Source: Conoideocrella luteorostrata (taxonomy: Eukaryota; Ascomycota; Sordariomycetes; Hypocreales; Clavicipitaceae). Taken from it: a DNA stretch of 64,000 bases. The translations under genes and the position numbers were made by a program. The notes below the pieces were generated by a model. The model had not been told where the DNA came from, made no database searches, and saw only the letters and a list, made by a program, of their open reading frames with translations. This document shows positions 24,329-35,339 of the stretch, piece after piece (the first letter of the stretch is position 1; the number at the start of each line of letters is the position of its first letter). The DNA lies in contig JASWJB010000082.1 in assembly GCA_032433595.1 (NCBI GenBank), positions 62,001 to 126,000 on the forward strand, in the 5' to 3' direction.

Positions 24329-25586
24329 TCACGGTCTTGTCGGTTCTCTAGGCTCTGTCGAGTTGGCGGACTTGGCGGCCTCGGTGGAATTCGCGACTCG
24401 TAGAGGCCCCGAGGCTTGCGCGGCATTCGACACGTCACCAGATTTCAGCATTTTCAACTTATAAACCAGCCCACTTTTTTCCACCCCCATGGGTTCTTTG
24501 CCCTTGTTTCGCGGTAAGATTAGCTGAGAGACCAACCCAAAGTAGGCGTAGGTTTCGGCGTTGTCCCGACCTAAATTGTCGGACAGCCGAACAAGATTGT
24601 TCCATTTATACGAGCCCCATCCATCAACATCTTTGGTGAGAAAAGGAAATTTGAGAGCATGTGTCATTTCATGGAGAATTAGGCAATCTCCCAAGCAAGC
24701 AAAGTCGATAAGCCTCACGGTACTTGAAGGTGACGTTATTGCTTCCATAAGCCTGGGGCTGGCCAGTGTCAAAGCCCCGCGAAGGTCTTCAAGGACCTGT
24801 TTATCCCCAAGTTTGCGCATTTGGGCTAGTTGTCCAGGACACAGCTGTATCTTCGCAGGCTGCCCGGGGTGCCACCTGGTGTCCGTGATGGCTCCCTGTC
24901 CCGCAAAGGCGATGTGAGTGTTTGGGCCATCATTTACGGAGACTGGGTCCGGGGAAGATGTTTGACATTTAACTTACCGTTTTGGTGTCTCTTAACATGC
25001 TGTCCCTGCAACGTACATATAGATCGTCGTAAGGGTCTTCAACGTTCATGGCTGTATCACATACTTTCTCGTCGTCTCGCTTTCCATTGCAGTCATAGCC
25101 CTCCCAGCCCTTATACCGCTCATGGTCACAAAAGAAGAGAATGTCGCGCACGCCAGTGTTTTCATATTGTGCGCCTCTTAAATGAAAAGGGTCACTGCGA
25201 GTGGGATTACCCGGCCATGGTGGTGGCTCCCGCGTGTTGTTGAACTCCTTGACAAGTTCGAATCTGGTCTTCAGTTCATTCCATCTGTTGGCTTGTTTGT
25301 CAATGGTGCCCGATTTCGTTGCTGCTCGCAATATGTTGTTGATAAGCTCTACCTGTGCTCGATAAACAGGCGTCTGCATCTCTTCAGGGACTGTTTCGGG
25401 GGGTTGTTCCAGGGCAGCTATCACGTCCAGCGCGGCGTCGGCCATGTCGAAAGCCCCTTTTATGCAGCGTGTGACGATTTCCTTGTCCTTCTCGCAGGAA
25501 TGGTCGAGGTAATAGCCATAACAAGCATTGCTAAACAGTAAAAGAAGGGTAATAGTGTGCTGCGGCTTGAAAGTAAAGAACCGCAT
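24329..25586 (-). CDS. Secreted M35-like (lysine-specific) metalloendopeptidase
   Basis: A predicted extracellular zinc protease. Two exons, 25586-24978 and 24895-24329, joined in phase 0 over an 82-base GTAAGT...ACAG intron, give about 391 residues. A signal peptide is clear (TITLLLLFSNACYG at residues ~11-24). The zinc site is HEMTHALKFPF (HExxH) in the second exon. Downstream WGSYKWNNLVRLS and RDNAETYAYFGLVSQL fit the C-terminal half of the M35/Lys-specific peptidase fold, where a later Asp completes the zinc site in deuterolysin relatives. Paired Cys in exon 1 (FFCDHERYK; YDCNG; VRCRDS) suggest disulphides. The tail after the protease part is Ser/Glu/Ala-rich. The gene closes the accessory block containing the Hce2 gene and chitinase pseudogene and may act with secreted wall-degrading factors. 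Substrate unknown. Confidence 0.8.
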
Positions 25587-27448
25587 TTTCAGCTCCTAAT
25601 AAGGCTCCCGTGTGTGAATGAGGAAGTGAAACCCGAGAACAAGTAAAGGCTTTGCCAAAGTTAAATAAAGGGTACCGTGCAGGTATGTTTTTCTAGGATA
25701 AGACAGGATGGGACAGTTTATACTCAAGAATCGCAGCTGGGATGTATTATACTGTGCTGCACTGTACTGCACAGTACTACGTTGCGAGCAGATTTTTGAC
25801 ATCACCGCAGCACATCAGCTAAAAATACAGCGGCAACAATAGGTAAAGCATATTGACTCGACCGTCCAACAATAGCTAAATAACTTGATATAAAAAGGAG
25901 ACATCAGCAAAAGCATACTTATCAACTCGACCATCTAATAATAGTTCAATAATGTAATTAAAAAAAGAGGTACATTGAAAAAAAGCATATGCCTCGTCAG
26001 GGCCCAAGTGGAATGACAATAGAGGGCGTGAATTGTTGTTGTTGAGCAAAACTCCACCAGCTTCGGAGTGACGGGCGACGATGGTGCCACCAGACGCCCA
26101 ACACTGGCCGAACCTGACCACCGACACGTTCTGGATCGCCCACGGATTTAGAATATGACCCATCGACGGATGCTGCTCTACTAGCAGCCGATGACACCCA
26201 GATCGACACGGCCCGGATCGAGCTCACTCGTCGCTCGGGGTCGGATAGTGAGTTCACGGCCACCTCGAAGCTCCTGGGTGGCTCTGACACGCCACATGTG
26301 CGGACAGTTTGGGTCAAGTTCGACTTCGGCTTTGGCCACGAAGAAGACTGGGATAGCTATAGCTACCCGGATGCCACCACCATGTGGTCGTCTAGTTGTG
26401 CGTTCGAGGCTGTGAAAAATCACGATCAAGTCCAGGCGGCAGAGCAGGAGTACAAATGGCGGGCGCGCTCATGGCAGGGAACTTTGGCAGGCGGCGGCGG
26501 CAGCTGCTAATGGGCACGCAAAGGGAGCTGGTCGTAGACGGATTTGACGCCAAATGAACCTCTGCATTTTGCACCGACGAGCCTCATCAATTGCTGTCCC
26601 GTCCCGAGTCTGCTACCTTAAAGATTGGGCACATGGACAACGGTGCAACGTGGAGTGCCAATATGGCTAGGACCTACGCAGGACATTTCTCTCCAATTTA
26701 AACAAAGTGCTGTTCCGTCACATGCATGGCTTGAAATATCTGAATATACAGGTATTGCACGAGGAATCGCTCGACCTCAAGAGTCGCAACCACACCCTGC
26801 TGGCGTTGCAGCCGTGACTTCGGCGGTACAAACAGCGAGTCTGAGAAAGTTCAAGATATCCGCCTCAAGTTGATAGCTGGCCCGACGCCGAAGCTGTTTG
26901 GCCATGGGGACCCGGACGAAAAGTATGGCTATTCTGTCAGGCGGCAGAGGACAACGTGAGGCAGTTTGGGAGCCACAGCGATCAAAGGGCTGACGATCGC
27001 CTTCTGGTTCTCGTAAATGGGAAATGCCACACAGCAAGCCGCCAACTGACTCCTGGACACATTAGCTACTGCGCTATTAATGTTTTGCCTCAGAATGCTT
27101 GTATGTAGTCCTGTCCGAGATCAGACAAGGCGCTTGCGACTGCTACCATTGCAGTCAACACACGTTGCATTTCGTAGAGTTGGTTGGTGGTTTCATTTCC
27201 ACAGCTACGGCCAGTTATCTACCCTACGGCTGCTGTGTGTGTTCAGTAGCTAGACACACACCACACCTCGTGGCAACGCACAAAAAGAAACCGGCTGCTT
27301 TCCAGGAGCAATTCATTTCTTGCTTCCTTATGGACAAACGGTTATATTCTATACTTATTCTAGCCATTTTCCAAACGTTGGCGCACCTCATGTTTTCCGG
27401 TGTAATGTCACCGAGAAGTGTCCGCTTACGTGCCGGCAGCTTTTCCAC
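25587..27448. other. Spacer with possible decayed coding sequence
   Basis: From about 26160 to 26510 the plus strand reads as a protein-like frame (for example TVWVKFDFGFGHEEDWDSY) ending at 26510 with a Gly-rich tail. Further short protein-like pieces follow in other frames to ~26870. There is no start or splice logic, so it may be a pseudogene of unknown kind. The rest is AT-rich and empty. Confidence 0.25.
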
Positions 27449-27456
27449 TATAAATA
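27449..27456 (+). promoter_or_regulatory. TATA box of the NmrA-like gene
   Basis: TATAAATA lies 96 bases before ATG 27545, a typical spacing. Confidence 0.45.
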
Positions 27457-27544
27457 AGCGTCGCCCAGCTCCAGCCTTGATCCTGATCGCGCATTAATCT
27501 CCATCACCATTGTCATCAACACCACTAGAACCTAAAGAACCATC

Positions 27545-28480
27545 ATGCCAGACAAAATGGCTCGGAAAATCTTGGTAGTCGGAGCGACCGGCCAGCAAGG
27601 CAAAGCCGTTATTGCTGCCCTGCACGCGCAAACACGAACACCACGACCAACAACTTGCGACGATCGGCCAATCCAGATCCTCGCCCTGACAAGGTCTGCG
27701 TCGTCGCCAAAATCCCAAGCCCTGGCTGCGCGCCATCCAGACATTGTCCTCGCTGAGGGTGACACGCGCAACCCGGAGCCCATCTTCGCAGCCCACCCAG
27801 ACATCTCCTCGGTGCTCCTCGTCACGGTCCCACCTGGCGACGAGGAGCAGGCGCTCCCCTTCATCGAAGCGGCCGTCGCGCCGGGCAGGCAGGTAGAGCA
27901 CATGGTGTTTTCCAGCGTCGATCGCGGCGGCGACCTCAAAAGCTGGGCCGAGCCAACCCCGGTGCCTCACTTTGCGGCAAAGCACCGCATCGAGCTGCGA
28001 CTGCGCCAGCTCTGCGACAACGCGGGCGTGCGGTGGACCGTCCTACGACCTACCGGCTTCATGGATACCTATAACCCAGGGTTCTTCGGCCAGTTCATGG
28101 CCTCGCTCTGGGCAGCGGGCATGCCGGCCGAGCGCCGCATGCAGCTGATCAGCACGCACGACATTGGGGTGTTCGCCGCGAGGGCGCTCCTGGACCCCCA
28201 GCAATGGATGGGGAGGGCGGTATCGCTGGCGGGCGATGACCTCAGCTTCCGCGAGCTCCAGGACGTGTACAGGCGGACAGTTGGGCAGGAGTTGCCGCAA
28301 ACTTATAGGATTCTGGCGCACACAGCATTGTGGTGGGTAAAGGATGCGTATATGAGCTTCGAATGGTTCAGCACGGCAGGATACGGGGCAGACATCCCAA
28401 GCCTGCGGGAGCAGGAGCCTGGGCTGCAGACATTCGAGAAATGGCTTCGAGAGTCGAGCCAATGGGACAGTAGAGGCTGA
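27545..28480 (+). CDS. NmrA-like NAD(P)-binding protein
   Basis: Single-exon gene of 311 residues. The N-terminal Rossmann motif VVGATGQQGKAV (GxxGxxG) and the overall layout fit the NmrA/HSCARG branch of atypical short-chain dehydrogenases, which sense NAD(P) redox state or act as reductases. The region VFSSVDRGG followed by HFAAKHRIE replaces the usual catalytic YxxxK. TVLRPTGFMDTY is the family's conserved substrate-pocket strand. Two ATGs, at codons 1 and 5, are both usable. Codons are strongly GC-ending compared with the neighbouring accessory block, consistent with an older resident gene. A regulatory role (as for Aspergillus NmrA in nitrogen control) cannot be assumed from the domain alone. 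Confidence 0.9.
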   Translation: MPDKMARKILVVGATGQQGKAVIAALHAQTRTPRPTTCDDRPIQILALTRSASSPKSQALAARHPDIVLAEGDTRNPEPIFAAHPDISSVLLVTVPPGDEEQALPFIEAAVAPGRQVEHMVFSSVDRGGDLKSWAEPTPVPHFAAKHRIELRLRQLCDNAGVRWTVLRPTGFMDTYNPGFFGQFMASLWAAGMPAERRMQLISTHDIGVFAARALLDPQQWMGRAVSLAGDDLSFRELQDVYRRTVGQELPQTYRILAHTALWWVKDAYMSFEWFSTAGYGADIPSLREQEPGLQTFEKWLRESSQWDSRG

Positions 28481-29643
28481 CGTTGTCTGTCAGCCGTGGG
28501 AGAACAGGTACAGACTACCAGTAGTTAGTTGATGCAGCGTCGCACATTTCATTGCTGTCTTGGACTGCTGCTGCCACGGGTCTCGGCCGCCGTCGGCTGT
28601 CGCAGTCCTTGGAGTTCTTGGCAAGCCGCCAATCTTGCAGCCCATCGTACCAACCGACGTTGACGTTATGCTTGTCCGTGTGGCTCCCAGTGGGACTTGA
28701 CTGCCTTGGCAGGGTTGCTTGGCCCAAGCTATCGGCGATCGATCCGTTGCGGCCAGCCACCTCGAAATCTGGGGTCATTATGCGCTTCAACTGTCCCCTC
28801 TCGACAGGAGTCGCGGTACGGAGTAAATACGTTATAAATGCTAGAAACAAAGTAGTCCTGCCACTTCAAATACGACGCTGCTGCTGCTGCTGCTGCTGGT
28901 CTCATTTTTCTACTCCGTGCACCGCCAAAGGACGGCACATGACCCCGTTCATCACACATGCAATGCAGGCAGGCCATGGTGCCGCCGGGGGCTGCTGGTC
29001 AGCCCAAAATGAGGTAATCTGACAGAGACCATATTTATGCGAGACAAGACATCAAGAGACATACGCCAAAATCAACACTAGGGAGGCGTTTTCTAGAAAA
29101 AAGAAACCACAGACACGGCTCTATACATAGCTGGCCCACTCACTAGTTATCTAAATTTCGATCATCACATTCCAAGGGAGCACACAACTGCTCCGCATCA
29201 CACTAGTAGCGCCCGTCTTCAACCTCAACACTACACCAAGCAACGTGTATAACAACACATAACGCCTACACCGCAATTTCCATCTCCCCCATGGCGCCTC
29301 GGCGATCTCACGAAAAAAGGGTGTGACGATCCTGCCCGCCAGCCCGTTAGTCCCGAAAAGCGTCATGCAGCGACACGTACGACAACGCAGCCGCCGCGAC
29401 GTCACTAGCTTACGCTCAGGCAGATCTAGCCGTTTTGCACGCGGGATGAACCTGTTTCCCATCAGCTCAGCCCTGCTCTCTTGTCTTGTGCTTTCCTTGC
29501 CTGGACTGAGCCGGGTCATTTATCTCCATCTGCTTGCCCGCCTCCTCCTGTCCCGGGGAGGTATGTTTCGAGAATCCCACGTCTTGTCTTCCCAATCGCC
29601 GTGCGTTTCCGAGCCGCACAACTAACTGCAACACCACCACGCG
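28481..29643. other. Intergenic region
   Basis: Holds a CTG triplet run at 28877-28898 and the first exact TACGGAGTA copy of the window at 28817. No coding frame is supported. The C/T-rich part from ~29430 likely belongs to the promoter of the next gene. Confidence 0.4.
28877..28898. repeat. CTG triplet microsatellite
   Basis: About seven GCT/CTG units in tandem in non-coding DNA. Confidence 0.75.
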
Positions 29644-29990
29644 ATGCGCAGTTCGTCCTTTGCCAATGCTCGATGGGAGCCGTCTGGTCCGACGCTGGCG
29701 CTTCGTAAAAGCAGCGTAGCAGGGCCGTTTGGCTTCCTGAATCCCACGACAGCCATTTACGACATTGCTAGTAACGATAGACCTGGTGGCACGAGGGCTG
29801 ATCTTTCCGACCTCACTGATGCTGAGAAGGCGGAGAGGGCAAAGATTCGATGGAATGCTCGCGACTATCGCAAAGGTATGCCATACCATGGTGCTTCTCC
29901 TTTCTTATACTTTGCCCATCCCATTTCCCCCCTTTAGCCACAATCAAACGGCACGATCCGTTCATTCCAATACACGAACCCCCTCGAGCT

Positions 29991-30023
<33 letters not shown>

Positions 30024-31186
30024 AGCATTTGTCTAACTCGTCACAAGGCCGCCATGTGCTCGTCCTGCCGCGCGCCGCACCCCTCACCTCGAGACTACAA
30101 GACAGTTCCCATCCGCATAAAGTGCTCCTCGGAATCAGCCGCATGTTCACTCTGTTTCCCTACTGGGATGTCTCGTGGCTGATTGGCATCTCCTTCACCG
30201 TTGGATGCCTCATCTTCGTCCTCTGCGGCTTCTTCTACTGGCTGCCCATTGCCTATCCCGAGACCGAGTTCCCCCACGAATCCAGCATCGCCGGGGGGGT
30301 ATCGACATTCATCGGCGCGACGCTGTTCCAAGTCGGCGCCGTGCTCCTCTTCCTCGAGTCGTACAACGACCGCGCAGAATGCCAATTTGGAGGCGCCATG
30401 GAACACCTGTTTGTGGATCGTCTCGGACTTGCCCACCGCGTGCGAAACCACCGTCCCAAGCATTTCGATGCTGAACACCCTGCTGCGCAGAAGACCCTGT
30501 CTCGCAACGATAGTCGTCCCGGAGCGTCCTCCCCCAGCCCCAGTCCCGGTCCAGATGGCAAATCCAGTCCCAGTGACCCCAACAGCAGCAACAACACCAA
30601 CAGTAACATGGCTGTGCCTTCATCCTCCGCTCCCGCAGATGTCGACGACGACCTCAAACATACAACCTCGCCCGGCGACCTAAACGCCGAGACTTTTGTT
30701 TTCGTAGAGCGCAAATGGCAGTGGTGGCCGTCCTGGCACGACGTGAGGACGCATTACATCTACGAAATTGGCTTTCTCGCATCCTTCCTCATGTCTGTCG
30801 GCGCTACCGTCTTCTACATATGCGGCATTCTCGCGCTGCCCGGCATCTTCGACCATCTCAGCAAGCCCGCGTTGCAGGGGGCGTACTACTTCCCCTACCT
30901 GCTCGGCGGTCTCTTGTTTGCCGTCTCGTCGCTGTTCTACATCTTGGAGACGCAGCCGAACTGGTACACGCCCCAGCCGTTCAAGATTGGCTGGCACATT
31001 GGCGTGTGGAACATGATTGGCGGTGTGGGCTGGACGCTTGCCGCGTCGTTCGGGTACTGCAGCCCGCATTGGTGCGAATATCAGAGCCAGCTCACGCTGA
31101 TATGGGCATCAGCTGCGTTTAGCTTCGGGAGTGCGCTGCAGTGGTATGAGAGTTTGGATAAATATGTAGTGGTTATTGAAAATTAG
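29644..31186 (+). CDS. Fungal integral membrane protein, six TM segments
   Basis: Unknown function. Exon 1 is 29644-29875; a 62-base intron (GTATGC...TTTAG) leads to exon 2 from 29938. The body is the frame ending at 31186. It shows six hydrophobic segments, starting WLIGISFTVGCLIFVLCGFF, GGVSTFIGATLFQVGAVLLF, FLASFLMSVGATVFYICGIL, YLLGGLLFAVSSLFYI, IGVWNMIGGVGWTLAA and LIWASAAFSFGSALQW. A Ser/Pro/Asn-rich loop lies between TM2 and TM3. Between exon 2 and the body the frame changes near 30056-30122. An intron at 30056-30105 (GTGCTC...ACAG) restores the frame and gives about 476 residues. Alternatively one base is missing at 30122, since VPIRIK and VLLGISRM would be adjacent in the ancestral protein. 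A GA microsatellite lies in exon 2. Confidence 0.75.
30001..30025. repeat. GA dinucleotide microsatellite inside a gene
   Basis: About twelve GA units preceded by GC repeats. They encode alternating Arg-Glu in exon 2 of the membrane protein, so length changes would shift the frame. Confidence 0.8.
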
Positions 31187-31380
31187 GGATTTCATGGGTT
31201 TTTTGTGTGGCACTTGTATGGCGTTTGTTTCATTATGCTGCTCAGAACAGGAGTAAAGGCGTTCCCCCATGTTCATCATTTGTGCTCGTGTAAGTTGACA
31301 GCCAACAGCCGCAAAGCCCATCCAACCATATCGTATTCAAATGCTCATTCGTTCAACCAACATATCAAAAAAGTAGAACA

Positions 31381-32485
31381 TCAAACATCAATCACAATCT
31401 CCTCCAGCCCAGCACTAATCACCGACCCAGCCATCTCAATCTCATACTCAATGTCTGGCTGGCCCTCCTCATACAGCCAATTCTTCTCGCCCGCCATCCT
31501 AAAATTGTTCATCGCCAGCTCCTCCGGGATGATCCGCTTCTTCAGGTCCGAGTTCGCAGCCGACGCCGCCTCGACCCTCAGCTGGATATCACAACTCCGG
31601 TCCAGCAGCCCCAGCAAGAAGGACGCTTCATCTACGGTATGGCCCACAGTAATAAGGCCGTGGTTCAGTAGAATCGCCGCGCGGCCCTTTGGTCCCAGCG
31701 CGCGGGCAATTTGTTGGCCTTCCTGCTCAGCCGTCACTATGCCGGTGTATTCATCATCCACCGCAAGCACTCCATACAAGTCGCAGATGTCCTGTTGAAT
31801 CATGTCAAGTGGTTTGCCGAAAGCGGCCCACGCGCGGCCGGCGATGGTATGGGCGTGACAGATGGAATGGACGTCTTGGCGAGCTTTGTGGATTTCAGAG
31901 TGAATGTAAAACCCCGAGACGTTGTAGGGCCGGGTCTAGCAGATATGAGCACGTGCGTTTGATACCACCGCGAAAATGACATAGGGAGCGAACGGGGTAC
32001 TTTTACTTTTACTTACCCGATTTCCACCAACAACCTCCCCGTCACTGATCCTCAGACACAGCATGTCTCTGGCATTCAACAACCCAAAGTGCCTCCCAAT
32101 GGGATTCATCCAAATCAGACCCTCGTGCTCGGGATCTCGAACACTGATATGTCCCGAAATCCCTTCGGTAAATCCCACACGGGCCCAATTGCGAAACACA
32201 GCAGCCATGTGAGTGAGGATATGCTTGCGATGTTCATAATACGACGGAAACTTGGGGATGCCTGCCAGCAGGCAAAGTCAACATCGGCTCATCCAACACG
32301 TAAGGGCCATCAACCATAGATAGGGATTAATAAAAAAAGTAGGACATACCCATAAGTTGATTCGGCCCGCGACTCATAGAATCAATCTGGTACTTCATCT
32401 CACCATCTTCTTTTGCCATAATGTTCATCTTGACCGCACCCGGCTCCGTCTTGGCGATAGTCTCAGTAGCCATTGGGGGTGCCAT
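31381..32485 (-). CDS. Class II aldolase/adducin-domain protein
   Basis: Three exons: 32485-32350, 32261-32017 and 31935-31381, with 88- and 81-base introns (GTATGT...GCAG; GTAAGT...CTAG), giving about 311 residues, normal for the fungal family. Motifs: [15 protein letters not shown] near the start; the metal-binding His pair in [14 protein letters not shown]; a further His in [16 protein letters not shown]. Relatives are fuculose-phosphate-type aldolases, but fungal members are often annotated only as class II aldolase/adducin proteins and lack proven substrates. ATG 32485 ([10 protein letters not shown]) is chosen because the open frame upstream to 32530 contains no other ATG. All expected His ligands are present, so it is probably active. 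Cytosolic; no targeting signal seen. Confidence 0.88.
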
Positions 32486-33658
32486 TTCTGCAAAATTTCT
32501 CCAAAAGTAGCTTTGTTGACACTTCAACAAGTGTTCCGAGAAGGCGAGTCCAGTGCTTTTATACTCGTTCAGTTTCTCCCGACTAGGTTTGCAGGTGCTA
32601 AGTGAATGGTCGCAATCTGTCTACGCCGCCATATCTGCGGCGGCTTCCATCCGATTTACTAGTTGGTCAGCTTTATCCACTTGCACCATCCGCCGTGCGG
32701 GGATGCACCCCTATCAGTGGCGGCGGGAGCGGGAGGGCGCCAGCAAGATGTGCGCAGGTGTCAAGAGAAGGAGCATGGACGGTGCCATAAACATCAAGTA
32801 GCTGCGTGTGTTTGAATACTACTACCCTATGTACATCAGATATTGAGGGGTCAAGCCGGATCATGGGCCATCACAAGTAGATCGAACATTGTTTTGTCAA
32901 GATGTCTATTATTGTCTATACAGGCAGGTATATTTTTTTTACATGTCGCGCATTACGGCCAACGCTCACAACCAGAATAAACACTAGACATCTTCATGTA
33001 CGCCATGACTTCCATGTCCTCCGCTCGTCATCAGGTGTACACTCGTTCCCTTAACACATTTGACCACCGACATCTGCCGTGTGTGCCAGACAACACATAC
33101 ACAGCAGTTGCTCGATGAATCTCATTTCTCCTGCTCCAATTCGTCCCCTGTTGCAATAAAGATATTAAGAGAAAAGAAACAGATTTCAAATGGATGTGGC
33201 AATAGAAAAAAAGCAGGGACACCGAAACAAGAGCACGAAAGGTCAAATCGCAACTACTGCCCTAGATTCCTGAATATTGGTGCCCCAAGCATCATGGTAA
33301 AAAATCGTCGGTTGTCGGGGAAGTAGAGCTGAAACATGCTGCATCCGCCAACACAGCCGTGAATTGGCGTCATGCTGCCGCAAACAAAAACTGGAGGCAT
33401 TTCATCAATACACTTGGGGAAGGCGTATCTACATCCTTCCACATGCCCATCCAGTCAGTCCCGGGCATGTTCCCTGGTATGTTTGCAGCATTATCCAAAA
33501 AGTTAAAGGCATTCCAGGGCTCCAGCTCACACTCATGGGACATTTCCGTGGGCGATTTCTCCCGCAAGGGTATCGAAGCATAAAAGTAAATGGCAAAAAA
33601 AATGGGGTAGATGCGCTGATGATTCCAACAAGGTACTTTGGTGGCCCACATGATTTCA
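32486..33658. other. Intergenic region
   Basis: Promoter of the aldolase gene and 3' flank of Msb2. No coding frame is supported. Confidence 0.45.
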
Positions 33659-35305
33659 TCAATTCCAGCCCAAGGAGTTTTCCGTAGCCACAGGAGCAGA
33701 GATGTTGGCAGTACGGGCGGAGTGACCACCGCTACCATGCGAATCGCGGGCGCCAGCACCGCCGTAGGTCGAAGTATCTCGGCTCACGAGGGCGCCACCC
33801 ATAAGGGCAGGGCTGCCATTGCCATTGTACCGCATCTCAGAAGAGGCCTGGCTGCTGGTGATGGAGCTGGCTCGACGGTGACCCTGTCGCTTGCGCTTGT
33901 AACGTCGAGCGACGATGAACATGGCCGCACCATACATGACACTAAAACCCAAGGCACCTACAGCAATACCAGCGGTAGTGGCCTTCTGCTTAGAGGACTG
34001 ATCACCTTGATTGCCAGAGCCGAAGGCATCATTGTTGTTGTTGTTATTTCCGTTGCCAGAGTCACCGTTGGAGCCACCGCCGTTAGAGCCACCGTTGACG
34101 TTGCCGTGGATGTCAATCTTTGGGTTGATAAGAGCAGTCAGGTTACGAACGATAGCGTCCGGGTGATTGTAGACAGCCGAGTTAGGAGACCACAAGTCCA
34201 TCTGAAGCGTGTCAACTAGAGTCAAAGGATAGTTCAGTTGCGCAATAGTTGTAATATAACCCCATGTGTCCTTTGTATTGTAGGGCACGAGCCTGCTGAT
34301 CTGCAGCTTGTCAGGGCTCATACCACTAGCGCCACCGAGAGCACTAGGAAGGAACTTGAAGATCTGGGCCGCAGCAGCGGTGTTGTTGGAAACAAAAACA
34401 TAGTTGAGGGGGAACTGGAAGCCGATCTGGATGAGAACAGTGCCTTCAGGGGCTGGCTTGTTGGGGTCATCATCTTGCCCGATGACCTTGGGGATCGTGG
34501 ATGGCAGAGCCTGAGATGTAGTCCCAGTGACAGATGTCGCAGGGGCGGAGAATGTGAAGGTGGTCGGCTCAATAATGATGGTCGTCGGCAGCCAGTTGTC
34601 AGTACTCGAGACTGTGGCAGTGGGTCGAATGCTAGTGATAACCTCCGAAGTGGTCGTTGGGGCAGTCGACAAGGCGCTGGTTGTGGATATCGGAATGACG
34701 ACTGTAGGCTTAGAGGTGGTCGAAATGGAGGTGGCTGAAGCACTGGATGCAGTGCCGGATGCAGTGCCGGATGCAGTGCTAGATGCTGTGATAGATGCTG
34801 TGATAGATGCCGTGCTGGCAGTGCTGCCTGAAGTGATGGCCGCAGTCGTGGTTGTCGGGGCCACAATTACCGTTGAGTTATCAACGGGAACAGACGTTGA
34901 CGACAGCGTGGCGGAGCCGGTAGGTGGGATAGTGACGGTTCCATTGGTGGTGAGCGGGATGCCAGGAACTGTCGTTGGGGTTGTGACTGGGCCAGAGGTC
35001 GCGGCGGTGGAAGTCGAGTTCACAATGGGAACATCAGACGTCGAGACAGGCAAATTTGAAACAGAGACAATCGCCGAGCCGGAAGACGTCGCGGTGATTG
35101 ACGCATCAGTTGAAGTCGTGTTTGGAAGGGGCTGGACACTTGCTGTCGTCGTTGTAGAGCCTCCAATGGGGAGTATGGACGTCAGACCTGGAAGGAGACC
35201 CGTCGCGGTGGTCGTTGTCAATGGGGCACTGGCAGACGCGGGCAACGTCGAGTTTTGGGACACCACGGGGTCAGGAATGCTTGTGTTGATGCTGATGCTT
35301 GTGCT

Positions 35306-35339
<34 letters not shown>

